A stretch of DNA of 64,000 nucleotides, taken from contig CAMPHJ010000001.1 in assembly GCA_946885845.1 (NCBI GenBank), positions 240,019 through 304,018 of the forward strand. The letters are read 5' to 3'. Source of the DNA: an uncultured Sphingobium sp. Its GTDB lineage: Bacteria; Pseudomonadota; Alphaproteobacteria; Sphingomonadales; Sphingomonadaceae. Of this stretch, positions 1 through 8,620 are shown piece after piece (position 1 is the first letter of the stretch; each line of letters opens with the position of its first letter). A model generated the notes under the pieces. It saw only the letters and a list, made by a program, of their open reading frames with translations. It did no database searches and was not told the origin of the DNA. Position numbers and translations under genes: made by a program.

Positions 1-150
1 GATATGTTCGGGCACGATGCGGGAATCGGCGCAGGAAATCATCAGCGCCTTGGGGCTCTGTCCATCGCTGGCGAGCCGGTTATAGAGTACGCTCTGGTTC
101 GGGAAGACATGCTTCTCGAAACTGAAGACGCGACCGATAAGCTCGTTCAT
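1..150 (-). CDS. beta-class carbonic anhydrase, N-terminal part (cut by window edge)
   Basis: Only the first 50 codons lie in the window; the gene continues beyond base 1. Carbonic anhydrases interconvert CO2 and bicarbonate in the cytoplasm. The visible part carries the beta-class signature CADSR at residues 40-44, where Cys40 is the first zinc ligand and Asp42-Arg44 form the conserved active-site dyad, followed by VPE. The opening MNELIGRVFSFEKHVFP is typical of bacterial family members. An AAGGAAAG ribosome binding site lies just upstream of the ATG. The family call is firm; the state of the C-terminal half cannot be judged. Confidence 0.9.
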   Translation of the reverse strand, partial: MNELIGRVFSFEKHVFPNQSVLYNRLASDGQSPKALMISCADSRIVPEHI

Positions 151-274
151 GGCTTCTTTCCTTCATAAATTTGGCCGGTCAGGGGGCAGACCGGTCTAAG
201 TGTGAAGGATAGGAAGTCGTTTTTGCTGCGGCGCAGCGCTTTTGTTAAATTATGTGTCTGGCCATTTTTTCAGA

Positions 275-985
275 TCAGCGCCGGTCGATCGCCGCGCTCA
301 ACATATATCCGGCCCCCCGGACGGTGACGATGGGCGCGGGGCAGCCGCTCCGGCCAAGCTTGCGGCGCAGGCGGCTGACCAGCACGTCGATGCTGCGGTC
401 GGACGAAGGCGCATCGCGCACCCCAGCCAATTCCATGACCTGATTGCGGGCGATCACCGTTTGGGCATTATCGATCAATATGGCCAGCAGCGAGAATTCC
501 GCGGCTGTCAGGTGGATCGAGCGGCCTTCGGGACCCAGCACTTCACGCCGCGCGAAACTGACGGCCCATTGGCCAAAGCGTGCCTCGCTCTGGCAACGAA
601 GGCCAGACACTCTTTCCATTTTCCCCCGCCGCATCACCGCGCGAAGCCGGGCGGCGAGTTCCCGCGTGGAACAGGGCTTGGCCATATAATCGTCCGCGCC
701 CAGTTCCAGCCCGACGACGCGATCAACCTCGGTACAATTGGCGCTGACCAGGATGACTGGCACCTGGCTGCGTTCCCGCACGTCACGGCACAGGTCCATG
801 CCATCCGCCCCCCGCATGTCACCGTCGAGCACGAGCGCGTTGACCGGCATGTTGTCAAGCACATGCCATATATCCGGCGCGGACCCGGCGCCGATGGCGC
901 GAAAGCCGTTTTCCTCCAGGGACACGCATAGTTGCTGGCGATTGTCCGAATGCCGGTCGGCCACCAGTATCAACGGCGATGTCAT
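275..985 (-). CDS. OmpR/PhoB-family response regulator (orphan)
   Basis: The 236-residue protein has an N-terminal receiver domain (about 4-115) and a C-terminal winged-helix DNA-binding domain (about 140-232, ending VRGAGYML). Asp54 is the expected phosphorylation site, with Ser81 and Lys103 as the conserved switch and active-site residues. The acidic pocket after strand 1 is unusual: where most regulators have two adjacent acids, this one reads VADRH, with only Asp10. The ATG at 985 gives a normal-length regulator; the open frame extends further upstream but without receiver-like sequence. No histidine kinase is next to it, so the partner and target genes are unknown. Confidence 0.88.
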   Translation of the reverse strand: MTSPLILVADRHSDNRQQLCVSLEENGFRAIGAGSAPDIWHVLDNMPVNALVLDGDMRGADGMDLCRDVRERSQVPVILVSANCTEVDRVVGLELGADDYMAKPCSTRELAARLRAVMRRGKMERVSGLRCQSEARFGQWAVSFARREVLGPEGRSIHLTAAEFSLLAILIDNAQTVIARNQVMELAGVRDAPSSDRSIDVLVSRLRRKLGRSGCPAPIVTVRGAGYMLSAAIDRR

Positions 986-1272
986 TCGCAGTTGGCCAAG
1001 GCGAGGAGGGACAGCATTGCATCTTCCTTGCAGACAGAGATCCGATCGCAAAGGCCTTACGAAGGATGAATGTCCCTGAAATTTGCCGGTCGTTACAAAA
1101 TATTGCTGATAGCCATAGAGCGATTTTGCCGGAGAGGGCACTGATCGACCCCGGCAATATTTGTTGCGAGCGGCCAGTTCATGCAACTCCGGGCGGGCGT
1201 CGCGCTTTCTACCCACGCCATCGTTTCGCGCCCACGGAGCCGAAGCGACTTTTCTTGCAGTAGGAAACGCGC

Positions 1273-2373
1273 ATGAAGATTGCCCAGATCGCACCCCTGG
1301 CCGAAAGCGTACCACCCCGGTTTTACGGCGGCACAGAGCGGATCGTTTCCTACCTGACCGAAGCCCTGGTCGACCAGGGACATGACGTAACCCTGTTCGC
1401 CAGCGGCGATTCCACGACCCGCGCCAAGTTGGTGCCGGTGACGAAGACGGCGCTGCGCCTGAACCCGCTCGTCCAGGACCCAATTCCTTATCACATGATG
1501 TTGCTGGACGCCGTGCGGCAGCGCGCCGATGAATTCGACGCCCTGCATTTCCACATCGACCTTTTGCACATGCCCATGGTGCAGGATTTTATCGGTCGCA
1601 CGGTCACGACCCTGCACGGGCGGCTGGACCTGCCCGACCTGCCTGCATTTTACCGCAGCTTTCCCAACCACAGCCTGGTGTCCATTTCCGACAATCAACG
1701 GTTGCCGATGCCGCCGGTGAACTGGGCCGGTACGGTGCTGCACGGCCTGCCGTCGGATCTGCTGTCGCCCCGCATCGGGGGGCAGGAAGGCTATCTGGCC
1801 TTCCTTGGCCGCATCTCTCCTGAAAAACGACCCGACAGGGCGATCCGCATCGCCGCCCGGTCTGGAAAGCCGCTGAAAATCGCGGCGAAGATCGACAATG
1901 TAGACCGGGGATATTGGGAAAGCGAAATCGCGCCGCTACTCGACCTCTATCGCAATATCGAGTTTATCGGCGAAATCAACGAAGCGCAAAAGGCCGCGTT
2001 TCTGGGCAATGCGAGCGCCCTGCTGTTTCCCATCGATTGGCCCGAACCATTTGGGCTTGTCATGATCGAGGCGATGGCGTGCGGCACGCCCGTCATTGCT
2101 TTTCGCTGTGGGTCGGTGCCCGAAGTTATCGACCATGGGGTGTCGGGATTCATCGTGAGCGATGAAGACCAGGCGGTCGATGCGGTCGGGCGGCTGAACC
2201 AATTGGACCGCGCCAGGGTGCGCGCCGCCTTTGACGCACGCTTCACGGCAGACCGTATGGCGGCGGATTATGTCGCCATCTATCAGGACCTGGCCGGAGC
2301 GCGCGCGCCGGTCGCTCGCCTCCCCGATCGGCGGGGCAAGGAGGCGGAACATCACTTTCAGGCCGCCGGATAA
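1273..2373 (+). CDS. glycosyltransferase family 4 (GT-B fold)
   Basis: A 366-residue cytoplasmic glycosyltransferase. The N-terminus has the GT4 acceptor-domain pattern with GGTERIVSYL near residue 20. The C-terminal donor-binding half contains FLGRISPEKRPD and the E-x7-E type signature PEPFGLVMIEAMACGTPV, both diagnostic of family 4. The next gene, a glucan-debranching-type hydrolase, starts 10 bases downstream, so the two are probably co-transcribed and may act on the same alpha-glucan or trehalose-like stress carbohydrate. That functional link is inferred from position. The donor and acceptor cannot be read from the sequence. Confidence 0.88.
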   Translation: MKIAQIAPLAESVPPRFYGGTERIVSYLTEALVDQGHDVTLFASGDSTTRAKLVPVTKTALRLNPLVQDPIPYHMMLLDAVRQRADEFDALHFHIDLLHMPMVQDFIGRTVTTLHGRLDLPDLPAFYRSFPNHSLVSISDNQRLPMPPVNWAGTVLHGLPSDLLSPRIGGQEGYLAFLGRISPEKRPDRAIRIAARSGKPLKIAAKIDNVDRGYWESEIAPLLDLYRNIEFIGEINEAQKAAFLGNASALLFPIDWPEPFGLVMIEAMACGTPVIAFRCGSVPEVIDHGVSGFIVSDEDQAVDAVGRLNQLDRARVRAAFDARFTADRMAADYVAIYQDLAGARAPVARLPDRRGKEAEHHFQAAG

Positions 2374-2383
2374 GGATGGACGC

Positions 2384-4603
2384 ATGACCGCGAGCCAGGT
2401 GCAGCCCGACCTGCCAGCCCCAGAGCCAGCGCAGATATTGTCGCAAGCGCAGATGCAATTCTTCATCCCCGCCACCGCTTCGCTGCATGAACGCAGGCCG
2501 CGGACGATGAAGCATGGCGACAGCTTCGCGGTGTTCGACCATAGCGGCGACGCCATCGCTGGACCCGGTAGCCCGGAGGGGCTGTATCACCGCGACACGC
2601 GTCATTTGTCGCATCTCTATCTCACGATCAACGGGCTGCGGCCCATCCTGCTGAGTTCCGCCCTGCGGGACGACAATGCGATCCTGACGTGCGATCTGAC
2701 CAATCCCGATTTTGCGGGCGGCGATGGGCGGGTGGAGGTCGAACATGACCTGATCCACCTGCGCCGCACGCGCTTCCTGTGGGAAGGCGCAGTCCAGGAA
2801 CGCATCACCATCCGCAATTTCGATGCCGAGCCGCGAACCGTCACGGTCGACATCGCCTTTGCCGCTGATTTTGCCGACCTGTTCGAAATTCGCGGCATGA
2901 CCCGGCTGCGCAAGGGGGTCATGAATGAACCTGAGGTGGGCGAGGCCGATGTCCTGCTGAGCTATGAAGGCCGGGATGCGCGCACGCGCGAAACGCACCT
3001 GTGCTTTGACCCGCCGCCGCAGGAGCTGACCCACAGCCATGCGCGGTTCACGCTTACGGTCCCGCCGGGTGAGCGGGCCACGCTCTATATGCGGATCAGT
3101 TGCGAAAGAATGGCGCTGACGGGCGAACCGCTGTTGCGGCCGTTCCTGAAATCGCTGCGGGATTCGATGCAGGCGCTCAAAGCGTCGCGCGCCAGGTCGG
3201 CGACCGTCCGGTCGTCGAACCAGCTGTTCAATGAAGTCGCGCGACGGTCGGTTGCCGATATAACGATGTTGTCCACCGACACGGAATATGGCCCCTATCC
3301 CTATGCGGGCATCCCCTGGTTCAGCACCGTGTTCGGCAGGGACGCGATCATCACCGCGCTGGAGATGCTATGGCTGGACCCCAGCATCAGCCGTGGCGTC
3401 CTGGGCTATCTGGCCGCGCACCAGGCGCATGAATTCGACGCCGCCGCCGATGCTGAGCCGGGCAAGATATTGCATGAAGTGCGGCATGGTGAAATGGCCG
3501 AATTGGGCGAGGTGCCGTTCCGCCACTATTACGGCAGCATCGATTCCACGCCGCTGTTCGTCATGCTGGCGGGCGCGTATCTGGAGCGCACCGGCGATAT
3601 TGCCTATCTGACGTCGCTGCTGCCCAACATCGAAGCGGCGTTGCAATGGATCGACGAACATGGCGACCGCGACGGCGACGGCTTTGTCGAATATGGCCGC
3701 CTGACCGATCAGGGGCTGATCAATCAGGGATGGAAGGACAGCCACGATTCCGTCTTTCACGCCGACGGTTCGATCGCGCGTGGGCCGATCGCGCTGGCGG
3801 AGGTGCAAGCCTATATCTACGGCGCGTGGACGGCAGCGGAGGCGATCTATGCGGCGTTCGGAAATCAGGAGCGCGCGATTCAGTATCGGGCGCGGGCGCA
3901 GGATTTGCGGACGCGGTTCGACGCAGCCTTTTTCGACGGGCAACTGGGCACTTATGTGCTGGCGCTGGACGGCGAAAAGCGGCCCTGCCGGGTGCGGTCA
4001 TCCAATGCCGGGCACGTCCTGTTCACGGGGCTGGCGCTGGAAGAACGCGCGGCGCAGGTGGTGGGGACGTTGATGGCGCCGTCTTCCTTTTCCGGCTGGG
4101 GGGTGCGGACCATCGCGTCCACCGAGGCGCGATATAATCCCATGAGCTATCATAACGGGTCGATATGGCCCCATGACAACGCGCTGATCGCGGCGGGCTT
4201 TGCGCGTTATGGCTACCGCGCGCAGGCTGCCCGGATATTCGAAGGATTGTTCGCGGCGGCCACCTATGTCGACATGATGCGGTTGCCCGAACTGTTCTGC
4301 GGCTTCCCGCGTCGCCGCGCGCAGGGGCCGACCTTTTATCCGGTTGCCTGTAGTCCCCAGGCATGGTCAGCCGCCGCGCCGCTGTCGCTGGTCCAGTCGT
4401 GCCTTGGCCTGGGCTTCAACGTTGCGGGAGCGGAGATCACGCTCAACGAACCGGCCCTGCCCCGCTTTCTGGATGAATTGCAGCTTTACGGACTGGTGGT
4501 GGGCGAAGCGCAGGTGGACATCGCGTTCGACCGCATGGGCGACAAGGTCGTGGTCAAGCCGATGGACCGGGTCGGTCGGGCCAGGGTCGTGACCGTCACC
4601 TGA
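2384..4603 (+). CDS. amylo-alpha-1,6-glucosidase / glycogen debranching-like protein
   Basis: The 739-residue protein begins with a beta-rich N-terminal domain of the GDE_N_bis type (FAVFDHSGDAI, then GLYHRDTRHLSHL, about residues 45-80). It ends with an (alpha/alpha)6 barrel of the amylo-1,6-glucosidase or trehalase-like kind, with PWFSTVFGRDAIITALEM near residue 320 and SYHNGSIWPHDNALI near 590. Such proteins hydrolyse alpha-glucan branches or related sugars; the exact substrate is unknown. An open frame extends back into the upstream glycosyltransferase, but the ATG at 2384, ten bases after that gene ends and preceded by AAGGATGGA, is the natural start. It is probably an operon partner of the GT4 gene. 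Confidence 0.86.
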   Translation: MTASQVQPDLPAPEPAQILSQAQMQFFIPATASLHERRPRTMKHGDSFAVFDHSGDAIAGPGSPEGLYHRDTRHLSHLYLTINGLRPILLSSALRDDNAILTCDLTNPDFAGGDGRVEVEHDLIHLRRTRFLWEGAVQERITIRNFDAEPRTVTVDIAFAADFADLFEIRGMTRLRKGVMNEPEVGEADVLLSYEGRDARTRETHLCFDPPPQELTHSHARFTLTVPPGERATLYMRISCERMALTGEPLLRPFLKSLRDSMQALKASRARSATVRSSNQLFNEVARRSVADITMLSTDTEYGPYPYAGIPWFSTVFGRDAIITALEMLWLDPSISRGVLGYLAAHQAHEFDAAADAEPGKILHEVRHGEMAELGEVPFRHYYGSIDSTPLFVMLAGAYLERTGDIAYLTSLLPNIEAALQWIDEHGDRDGDGFVEYGRLTDQGLINQGWKDSHDSVFHADGSIARGPIALAEVQAYIYGAWTAAEAIYAAFGNQERAIQYRARAQDLRTRFDAAFFDGQLGTYVLALDGEKRPCRVRSSNAGHVLFTGLALEERAAQVVGTLMAPSSFSGWGVRTIASTEARYNPMSYHNGSIWPHDNALIAAGFARYGYRAQAARIFEGLFAAATYVDMMRLPELFCGFPRRRAQGPTFYPVACSPQAWSAAAPLSLVQSCLGLGFNVAGAEITLNEPALPRFLDELQLYGLVVGEAQVDIAFDRMGDKVVVKPMDRVGRARVVTVT

Positions 4604-4648
4604 CCGAGCGGGAGCAGGGCAGGCATCGGTCCGGTCGCATCATCATTC

Positions 4649-5353
4649 CTACCTGGATGCAAGCCAGATGGTGTGGGTTAGGTCCTCTCCATCGACGACG
4701 GCGGCGACGCTGACTTCTTCAACGGCAAAGCCTGCGGCTTCGAGGCGGGTGACGAAGTCGGCATCCGTATAGGCCGACCAGATTGCCAATATGCCCTGGG
4801 GCTTCAACGCGGCATGCGCCGCACGCAGTCCCCAGTTGCAGTAGAGCCGTTCATTGGCCAGATGGATCAGCCCGTCCGGCCCATTATCGACATCGAGCAA
4901 AATGGCGTCAAAGGCGGCTTTTCCTCTGTCGATCACATTGTGCACGTCATCCATCTGGAGCGTGACGCGAGGATCGGCGAGGGAGTCTCCGAAGATATGC
5001 GCCAAGGGGCCATTGGCCCATGTCGCGATTTTCGGGATGAGTTCCGCCACGGTGATCATGGCTGTAGATGGCAGCGATCGTCGAGCCGCGCCCAGCGTAA
5101 AGCCCATGCCCAATCCGCCGATGAGAATTCGGCTGTCGGGACTGACCAGACGCTGGCATACCAAGGTGGCAAGCGCTTCTTCCGAATGGCGAACCTGGTT
5201 TCCCATCAGTTCATTGTCGCCAAAGCGGATCGAATAATCATCGCCGCGACGCAACAGGCGCAGTTGCCCGCCGTCCGGTAATTCCGCCACGTCGATCAGT
5301 TCGACGGGAATTGCCTCACCGTCGTCGGGAATTGCCAGCATCGCATTGTCCAT
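4649..5353 (-). CDS. spermidine synthase-like SAM-binding protein
   Basis: A 234-residue Rossmann-fold protein of the spermidine synthase/methyltransferase superfamily. The nucleotide-binding loop GGLGMGFTLGAA lies near residue 80, an acidic strand end (VAELIP) follows, and a DAILLDVDNGPDG segment sits where polyamine synthases place catalytic acids. Close relatives are annotated only as spermidine synthase-like, and polyamine synthesis is not proven. The frame is open to 5479, but the chosen ATG begins the conserved part. It stands alone and is convergent with the debranching-enzyme gene. Confidence 0.7.
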   Translation of the reverse strand: MDNAMLAIPDDGEAIPVELIDVAELPDGGQLRLLRRGDDYSIRFGDNELMGNQVRHSEEALATLVCQRLVSPDSRILIGGLGMGFTLGAARRSLPSTAMITVAELIPKIATWANGPLAHIFGDSLADPRVTLQMDDVHNVIDRGKAAFDAILLDVDNGPDGLIHLANERLYCNWGLRAAHAALKPQGILAIWSAYTDADFVTRLEAAGFAVEEVSVAAVVDGEDLTHTIWLASR

Positions 5354-5549
5354 AGTGAAACCGTCCCCGTGCCAGGCATTGCCTGGCCCCAGGCATGGTT
5401 TGTCATGCGGGGAAGGATTGAGAGCGATTTTCGATAACGTCGGGACGTTTTTCGAAATCAGGCCATCGGCGGCCGGCATATCCCGGACAGAAGGAAAGGA
5501 TCAAAGCAGGCTACCCGATAGGATCGGGTCGAAACCTGCCCTTGCCCCT

Positions 5550-5759
5550 TCATTTCGTGGCATATTGCCCCGGTTCGGCGTTGAACGTGTCACGCGCGAA
5601 ATTGCGCGCTGCCGTAGCCGTCTTGAAGGTTTCTTCCTGCAGGTGAGCTGTCACCAGCGGATAGCCTTGAGAATTGTAGCGCGTCTCACGGACCGTGAGC
5701 CGGAAAGCACCCTCCTCATCCTTGGTGATCAAAAACGGACGGATTATTTCTCGGCTCAT
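5550..5759 (-). CDS. small conserved hypothetical protein (69 aa)
   Basis: A basic, soluble 69-residue protein with no signal peptide or membrane segment. A perfect AGGAGG Shine-Dalgarno sequence sits a few bases before the ATG (complement of 5764-5769), which strongly supports translation. The sequence RFxLTVRETRYNSQGYPLV suggests a small beta-rich fold. No family or function was recognised. It lies in a run of small minus-strand genes (this one, the 46-residue gene, the DUF6481 gene and cspA) that may belong to a general stress or stationary-phase set, which is inference only. Confidence 0.7.
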   Translation of the reverse strand: MSREIIRPFLITKDEEGAFRLTVRETRYNSQGYPLVTAHLQEETFKTATAARNFARDTFNAEPGQYATK

Positions 5760-5817
5760 GGAACCTCCTGATTGCGACGCGAAAAATCGGCGGAACTGCC
5801 CGCCGCTGACATGGTGT

Positions 5818-5958
5818 TCAGCCCAGCATGGCCGCGACGATCTGCTTCAGTTCGCCATTTGAGAGCGTGGCCGAACGAGCGGGCGTCGCCTGCGATTCCG
5901 AAGCTTTGCGAAAAAGCTGGCGGAAACCGGCATGGGCGATGGATTTTGGAAAGTTCAT
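5818..5958 (-). CDS. very small hypothetical protein (46 aa)
   Basis: A short reading frame encoding MNFPKSIAHAGFRQLF and ending GELKQIVAAMLG. The ATG at 5958 is preferred because AAGGACA lies about seven bases upstream. An alternative ATG at 5979 would add seven residues but has a weaker ribosome binding site. The N-terminus is basic and the C-terminus, with its GELKQIV segment, could form a short helix. No family is recognised. It could be a stress-related peptide or a leader-like peptide, but nothing here proves either. It precedes the AGGAGG-led 69-residue gene on the same strand. Confidence 0.45.
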   Translation of the reverse strand: MNFPKSIAHAGFRQLFRKASESQATPARSATLSNGELKQIVAAMLG

Positions 5959-6141
5959 ATCAATGTCCTTGCGGCTCATGCCGCGTATATCTTTATCACA
6001 TTTTGCGTGACTGCCCCGTCCAGGAACAAGCTGCCTTAGGACAAACTGTTCAAGGACAATTCGCAATTTGGGGCGGGCGCCACAGGCGCGCTTCTGGTTG
6101 GGAAGGCCGTCAAATTGCAACATGTTCAGCACGCTCGTCAA

Positions 6142-6477
6142 TTAACTGGATGCGCGTTTTTTCCGGGCCAGATATCGCGCATCACGCGCGGCCTTGCGCT
6201 CGGCTTCCGTCATTTCGGGCTTCACTTTTGCAGCCTTGGCGGCTTCGGCTTCGAGAGCCTGCGCGCGTTTGGCGGCCCGTTGCTCCTTGGCTTCACGCAA
6301 GGCGTTCTGGCGCTTTTCGCGCGCCGCCGCTTCCTTTGCGAGACGACGTTCGGCCCGTTCGGCCACGGCGGCCTCATCCACGGGCGCCTTTTCAGGCAAT
6401 CGTTCGAGAACCTCTGCCCGGGCACGCGCGGCTGCGGCGATGCGATCCTGGAAGTGAGGCTCTTTATATCTTTTCAT
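6142..6477 (-). CDS. DUF6481-like Ala/Lys/Glu-rich coiled-coil protein
   Basis: A 111-residue, strongly charged protein that begins MKRYKEPHFQDRIAAAARAR and then becomes a long alanine-, lysine-, arginine- and glutamate-rich helix, ending in KKRASS. The conserved MKxYKEPxFQDR opening matches, from memory, the DUF6481 family found widely in sphingomonads. Composition suggests a soluble coiled coil or a nucleic-acid-associated protein; the function is unknown. AGGAAA lies upstream of the ATG. It follows cspA on the same strand after 67 bases. Confidence 0.75.
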   Translation of the reverse strand: MKRYKEPHFQDRIAAAARARAEVLERLPEKAPVDEAAVAERAERRLAKEAAAREKRQNALREAKEQRAAKRAQALEAEAAKAAKVKPEMTEAERKAARDARYLARKKRASS

Positions 6478-6517
6478 GCAGAGAAATTTCCTGTTTCAAT
6501 CTCGTTCGGTTGCTGGT

Positions 6518-6537
6518 CGGGCAGCCGAAGCCGCCCG
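6518..6537 (-). terminator. possible stem-loop after cspA
   Basis: A short GC-rich hairpin (CGGGCGGC and GCTGCCCG arms with a TTCG tetraloop on the minus strand) lies just downstream of cspA. There is no clear T-run, so it may be an attenuator or mRNA-end structure rather than a full intrinsic terminator. Confidence 0.35.
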
Positions 6538-6544
6538 ATGTGCT

Positions 6545-6751
6545 TCAGGCTGCCTGAAGGTTGACAGCCGATGTCTTGCCGCGCTGATCCTTTTCCAGAT
6601 CATAGGATACGCGCTGATCCTTTTCGAGGGTGCGCATACCGGCACGTTCCACCGCAGAGATGTGGACGAAGGCGTCGTCGCCGCCGCTTTCCGGTGCGAT
6701 GAAGCCATAGCCCTTGTCGGCGTTAAAGAATTTGACTGTTCCGGTGATCAT
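6545..6751 (-). CDS. cold-shock protein, CspA family
   Basis: A 68-residue single cold-shock domain protein that binds single-stranded nucleic acid and melts RNA structure. RNP1 is visible as KGYGFI and RNP2 as DAFVHIS. Length and motif spacing are normal. The ATG at 6751 is favoured over an in-frame TTG at 6763 because GGAG, eight bases before the ATG, overlaps the TTG. The roughly 235 bases upstream contain no convincing gene and probably hold a long 5' leader, common for cold-shock genes. Confidence 0.95.
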   Translation of the reverse strand: MITGTVKFFNADKGYGFIAPESGGDDAFVHISAVERAGMRTLEKDQRVSYDLEKDQRGKTSAVNLQAA

Positions 6752-6987
6752 GTGGGTCTCCAATATCCCAAGTAAGAAAGGGACACGCGATCATTCGCGC
6801 GCCCGGCTTTAAGAAGCAAATATGGGACAAAGAAGAGCCGAACCGGCCCAATATCCGTCAAAGCGCGACGTTCAGCAAAATTGCAATAGCATAGGTCGGA
6901 CGAAATTCAAAATCGGCGGAGCACGCGGCGTCACCCTGACGGCGTCCAGCCAGGCCCGACGGGGCGTGATGGGCTCAGGTTCAGGGC

Positions 6988-8451
6988 CTATACGCCCCTT
7001 CCCTGCCCCACATTGCTCCATTCCACATTGCGGGTGGCGTACATCACGCTGGCCAGGGCGATCAGCAGCAGCACCGAACCGATCAGGAGCGACCATGCTT
7101 CCAGATTGAGCAGCACGAAGAGCAATGCATAAAGCCCGACCAGCAACGCGCCGACGAACCGACCGCGTCGCCAGCTTCGCAGCACAGCGGCGCTATAGGC
7201 CGACAGCAGGCCGATGATCGCGCCTGCCCCCACTATATAGGCGGCGGTGAAGCCGATCACTTCGGCAAAGGCGAGCAGCAGCACGAAAAACAGGACCAGC
7301 GCCGCCCCGGTCAGCAGATATTCCGCAGCCGCGACCCGCGCCCCACCGACAATGTCGAACAACAGGAACGCGAGGAAGGTGAAGCCGATGAACAGGAAGC
7401 CATATTTTACCGACCTGTCGACCTTGGAATAAAGGTCGATCGGTTCGACAAGGCCGACGGTCACCGCCCGCGAATTGCCGCTGACTGTTTCCAGCGGCTG
7501 GCCAGCGCCCCGGCCCCCAGCAGCCGCGCCGCTGTCGACGACGGCGGTCATCGCATAACCGGCGTCATGATCCACAAGCGGCGGGCCAAGTTCCTCCATG
7601 CCCACGGGTGGTTGGCCGAGCGCCAGTTTGTCGACCGCGTATCGCGCCGTAAAGCCGCTGTCCGCGATGTCCCGCTTTTCGGGCAGGAACGCCCCGCCAA
7701 AGCTGGGGCTGGGCCAGGTGGACGATATGTCCCAGACCGTCTTGCCGCCCCTGGGCACCAGGCTGAGCGACCGGCTTCCCCGCAGGCCGAAGTCATAAGT
7801 CACGGCCAGCTTCCCCTCGCCGGACCATGGCAAGAAGGCGAAGAATCCTTGCCCACCGGTCGACCCCGGCCCCTTGCCCGGCTGCACGGCCAGCGCCTTT
7901 CCATCGGCGGCCAGCGATCCTCCGCTGGTCAGCCCCCGCGCGTCCGAAGCGCCTACGCGCAATTCTGCACGATCCCACAGCAGTCGGTCGGCGGTGACGC
8001 CGAAACGCGGCAAGTCGGCCGGCAGCGCGAAATGAGCGGTCCCCTTGATGCGCGCATCGTAAAGGACGCTGCGATATATCGACTTGCGGCGCTCTTCCGG
8101 CCTGACCACGGTCGTCACGACATTTTCAACGGGAGAGATGTAGAGCAGCTTTTCGATTTCGACGGCGCGGGACACGGCCTGACCGTTGACCTGTTCCTGC
8201 TGCATTTGCGTGACACGGAACGGGACGACGATAACGGGACCAGCGATAATCTGCGGCCCGCCCCAGCCCGCGTTAATCGCGTCCTGTGCCGTCTGCGACT
8301 GGCTCTGCCGATCCCACACCAGAGCATATACCAGCATCAAGGGGATGATGAGCGCCAGCGCGACCAGCGACGCGAATAACAGCTTGATACCAGGCGACCG
8401 TGGCTTGCGCGCCTCGCCAGATGAGCTTTCGGTCAATGGTCGCTCCTGCAT
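6988..8451 (-). CDS. creD: CreD family inner-membrane protein
   Basis: A 487-residue membrane protein. One transmembrane helix near the N-terminus (LLFASLVALALIIPLMLVYA) is followed by a large periplasmic beta-rich domain and a C-terminal group of about five helices (from KYGFLFIGFTFLAFLLFDIV on). This is the layout of CreD, linked in enterobacteria to the CreBC regulon and colicin E2 tolerance. No creB or creC is adjacent here. The start at 8451 places the N-terminal helix normally; the frame is open further upstream without supporting sequence. Its molecular function is unsettled for the whole family. Confidence 0.88.
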   Translation of the reverse strand: MQERPLTESSSGEARKPRSPGIKLLFASLVALALIIPLMLVYALVWDRQSQSQTAQDAINAGWGGPQIIAGPVIVVPFRVTQMQQEQVNGQAVSRAVEIEKLLYISPVENVVTTVVRPEERRKSIYRSVLYDARIKGTAHFALPADLPRFGVTADRLLWDRAELRVGASDARGLTSGGSLAADGKALAVQPGKGPGSTGGQGFFAFLPWSGEGKLAVTYDFGLRGSRSLSLVPRGGKTVWDISSTWPSPSFGGAFLPEKRDIADSGFTARYAVDKLALGQPPVGMEELGPPLVDHDAGYAMTAVVDSGAAAGGRGAGQPLETVSGNSRAVTVGLVEPIDLYSKVDRSVKYGFLFIGFTFLAFLLFDIVGGARVAAAEYLLTGAALVLFFVLLLAFAEVIGFTAAYIVGAGAIIGLLSAYSAAVLRSWRRGRFVGALLVGLYALLFVLLNLEAWSLLIGSVLLLIALASVMYATRNVEWSNVGQGRGV

Positions 8452-8620
8452 CGATTTATCAATATCTTGAAATGGGTTGTGCAACCAGGATGGGGAGAAA
8501 CGCAATCCCCCATTGCTTGGTGGCCACTGGGCCGCAATCGAAAGAGGCATTTTGAATATCATTAATGGGTAAGACTTCAGCGCACCGGACGCAGGGGTCA
8601 TTCTGGACTAGCTTCCCGGA

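Noticed and set aside
979..1263. A 94-codon plus-strand frame between the regulator and GT4 genes
   Set aside because: No ribosome binding site, odd composition and no family pattern; the stretch is more likely a divergent promoter region.
2231..2383. Upstream extension of the debranching-enzyme gene
   Set aside because: It lies within the GT4 coding sequence and does not resemble the family N-terminus; the ATG at 2384 has a usable ribosome site.
6752..6987. Short frames between cspA and creD
   Set aside because: They lack ribosome sites and protein-like composition; a long cspA leader is a better explanation.
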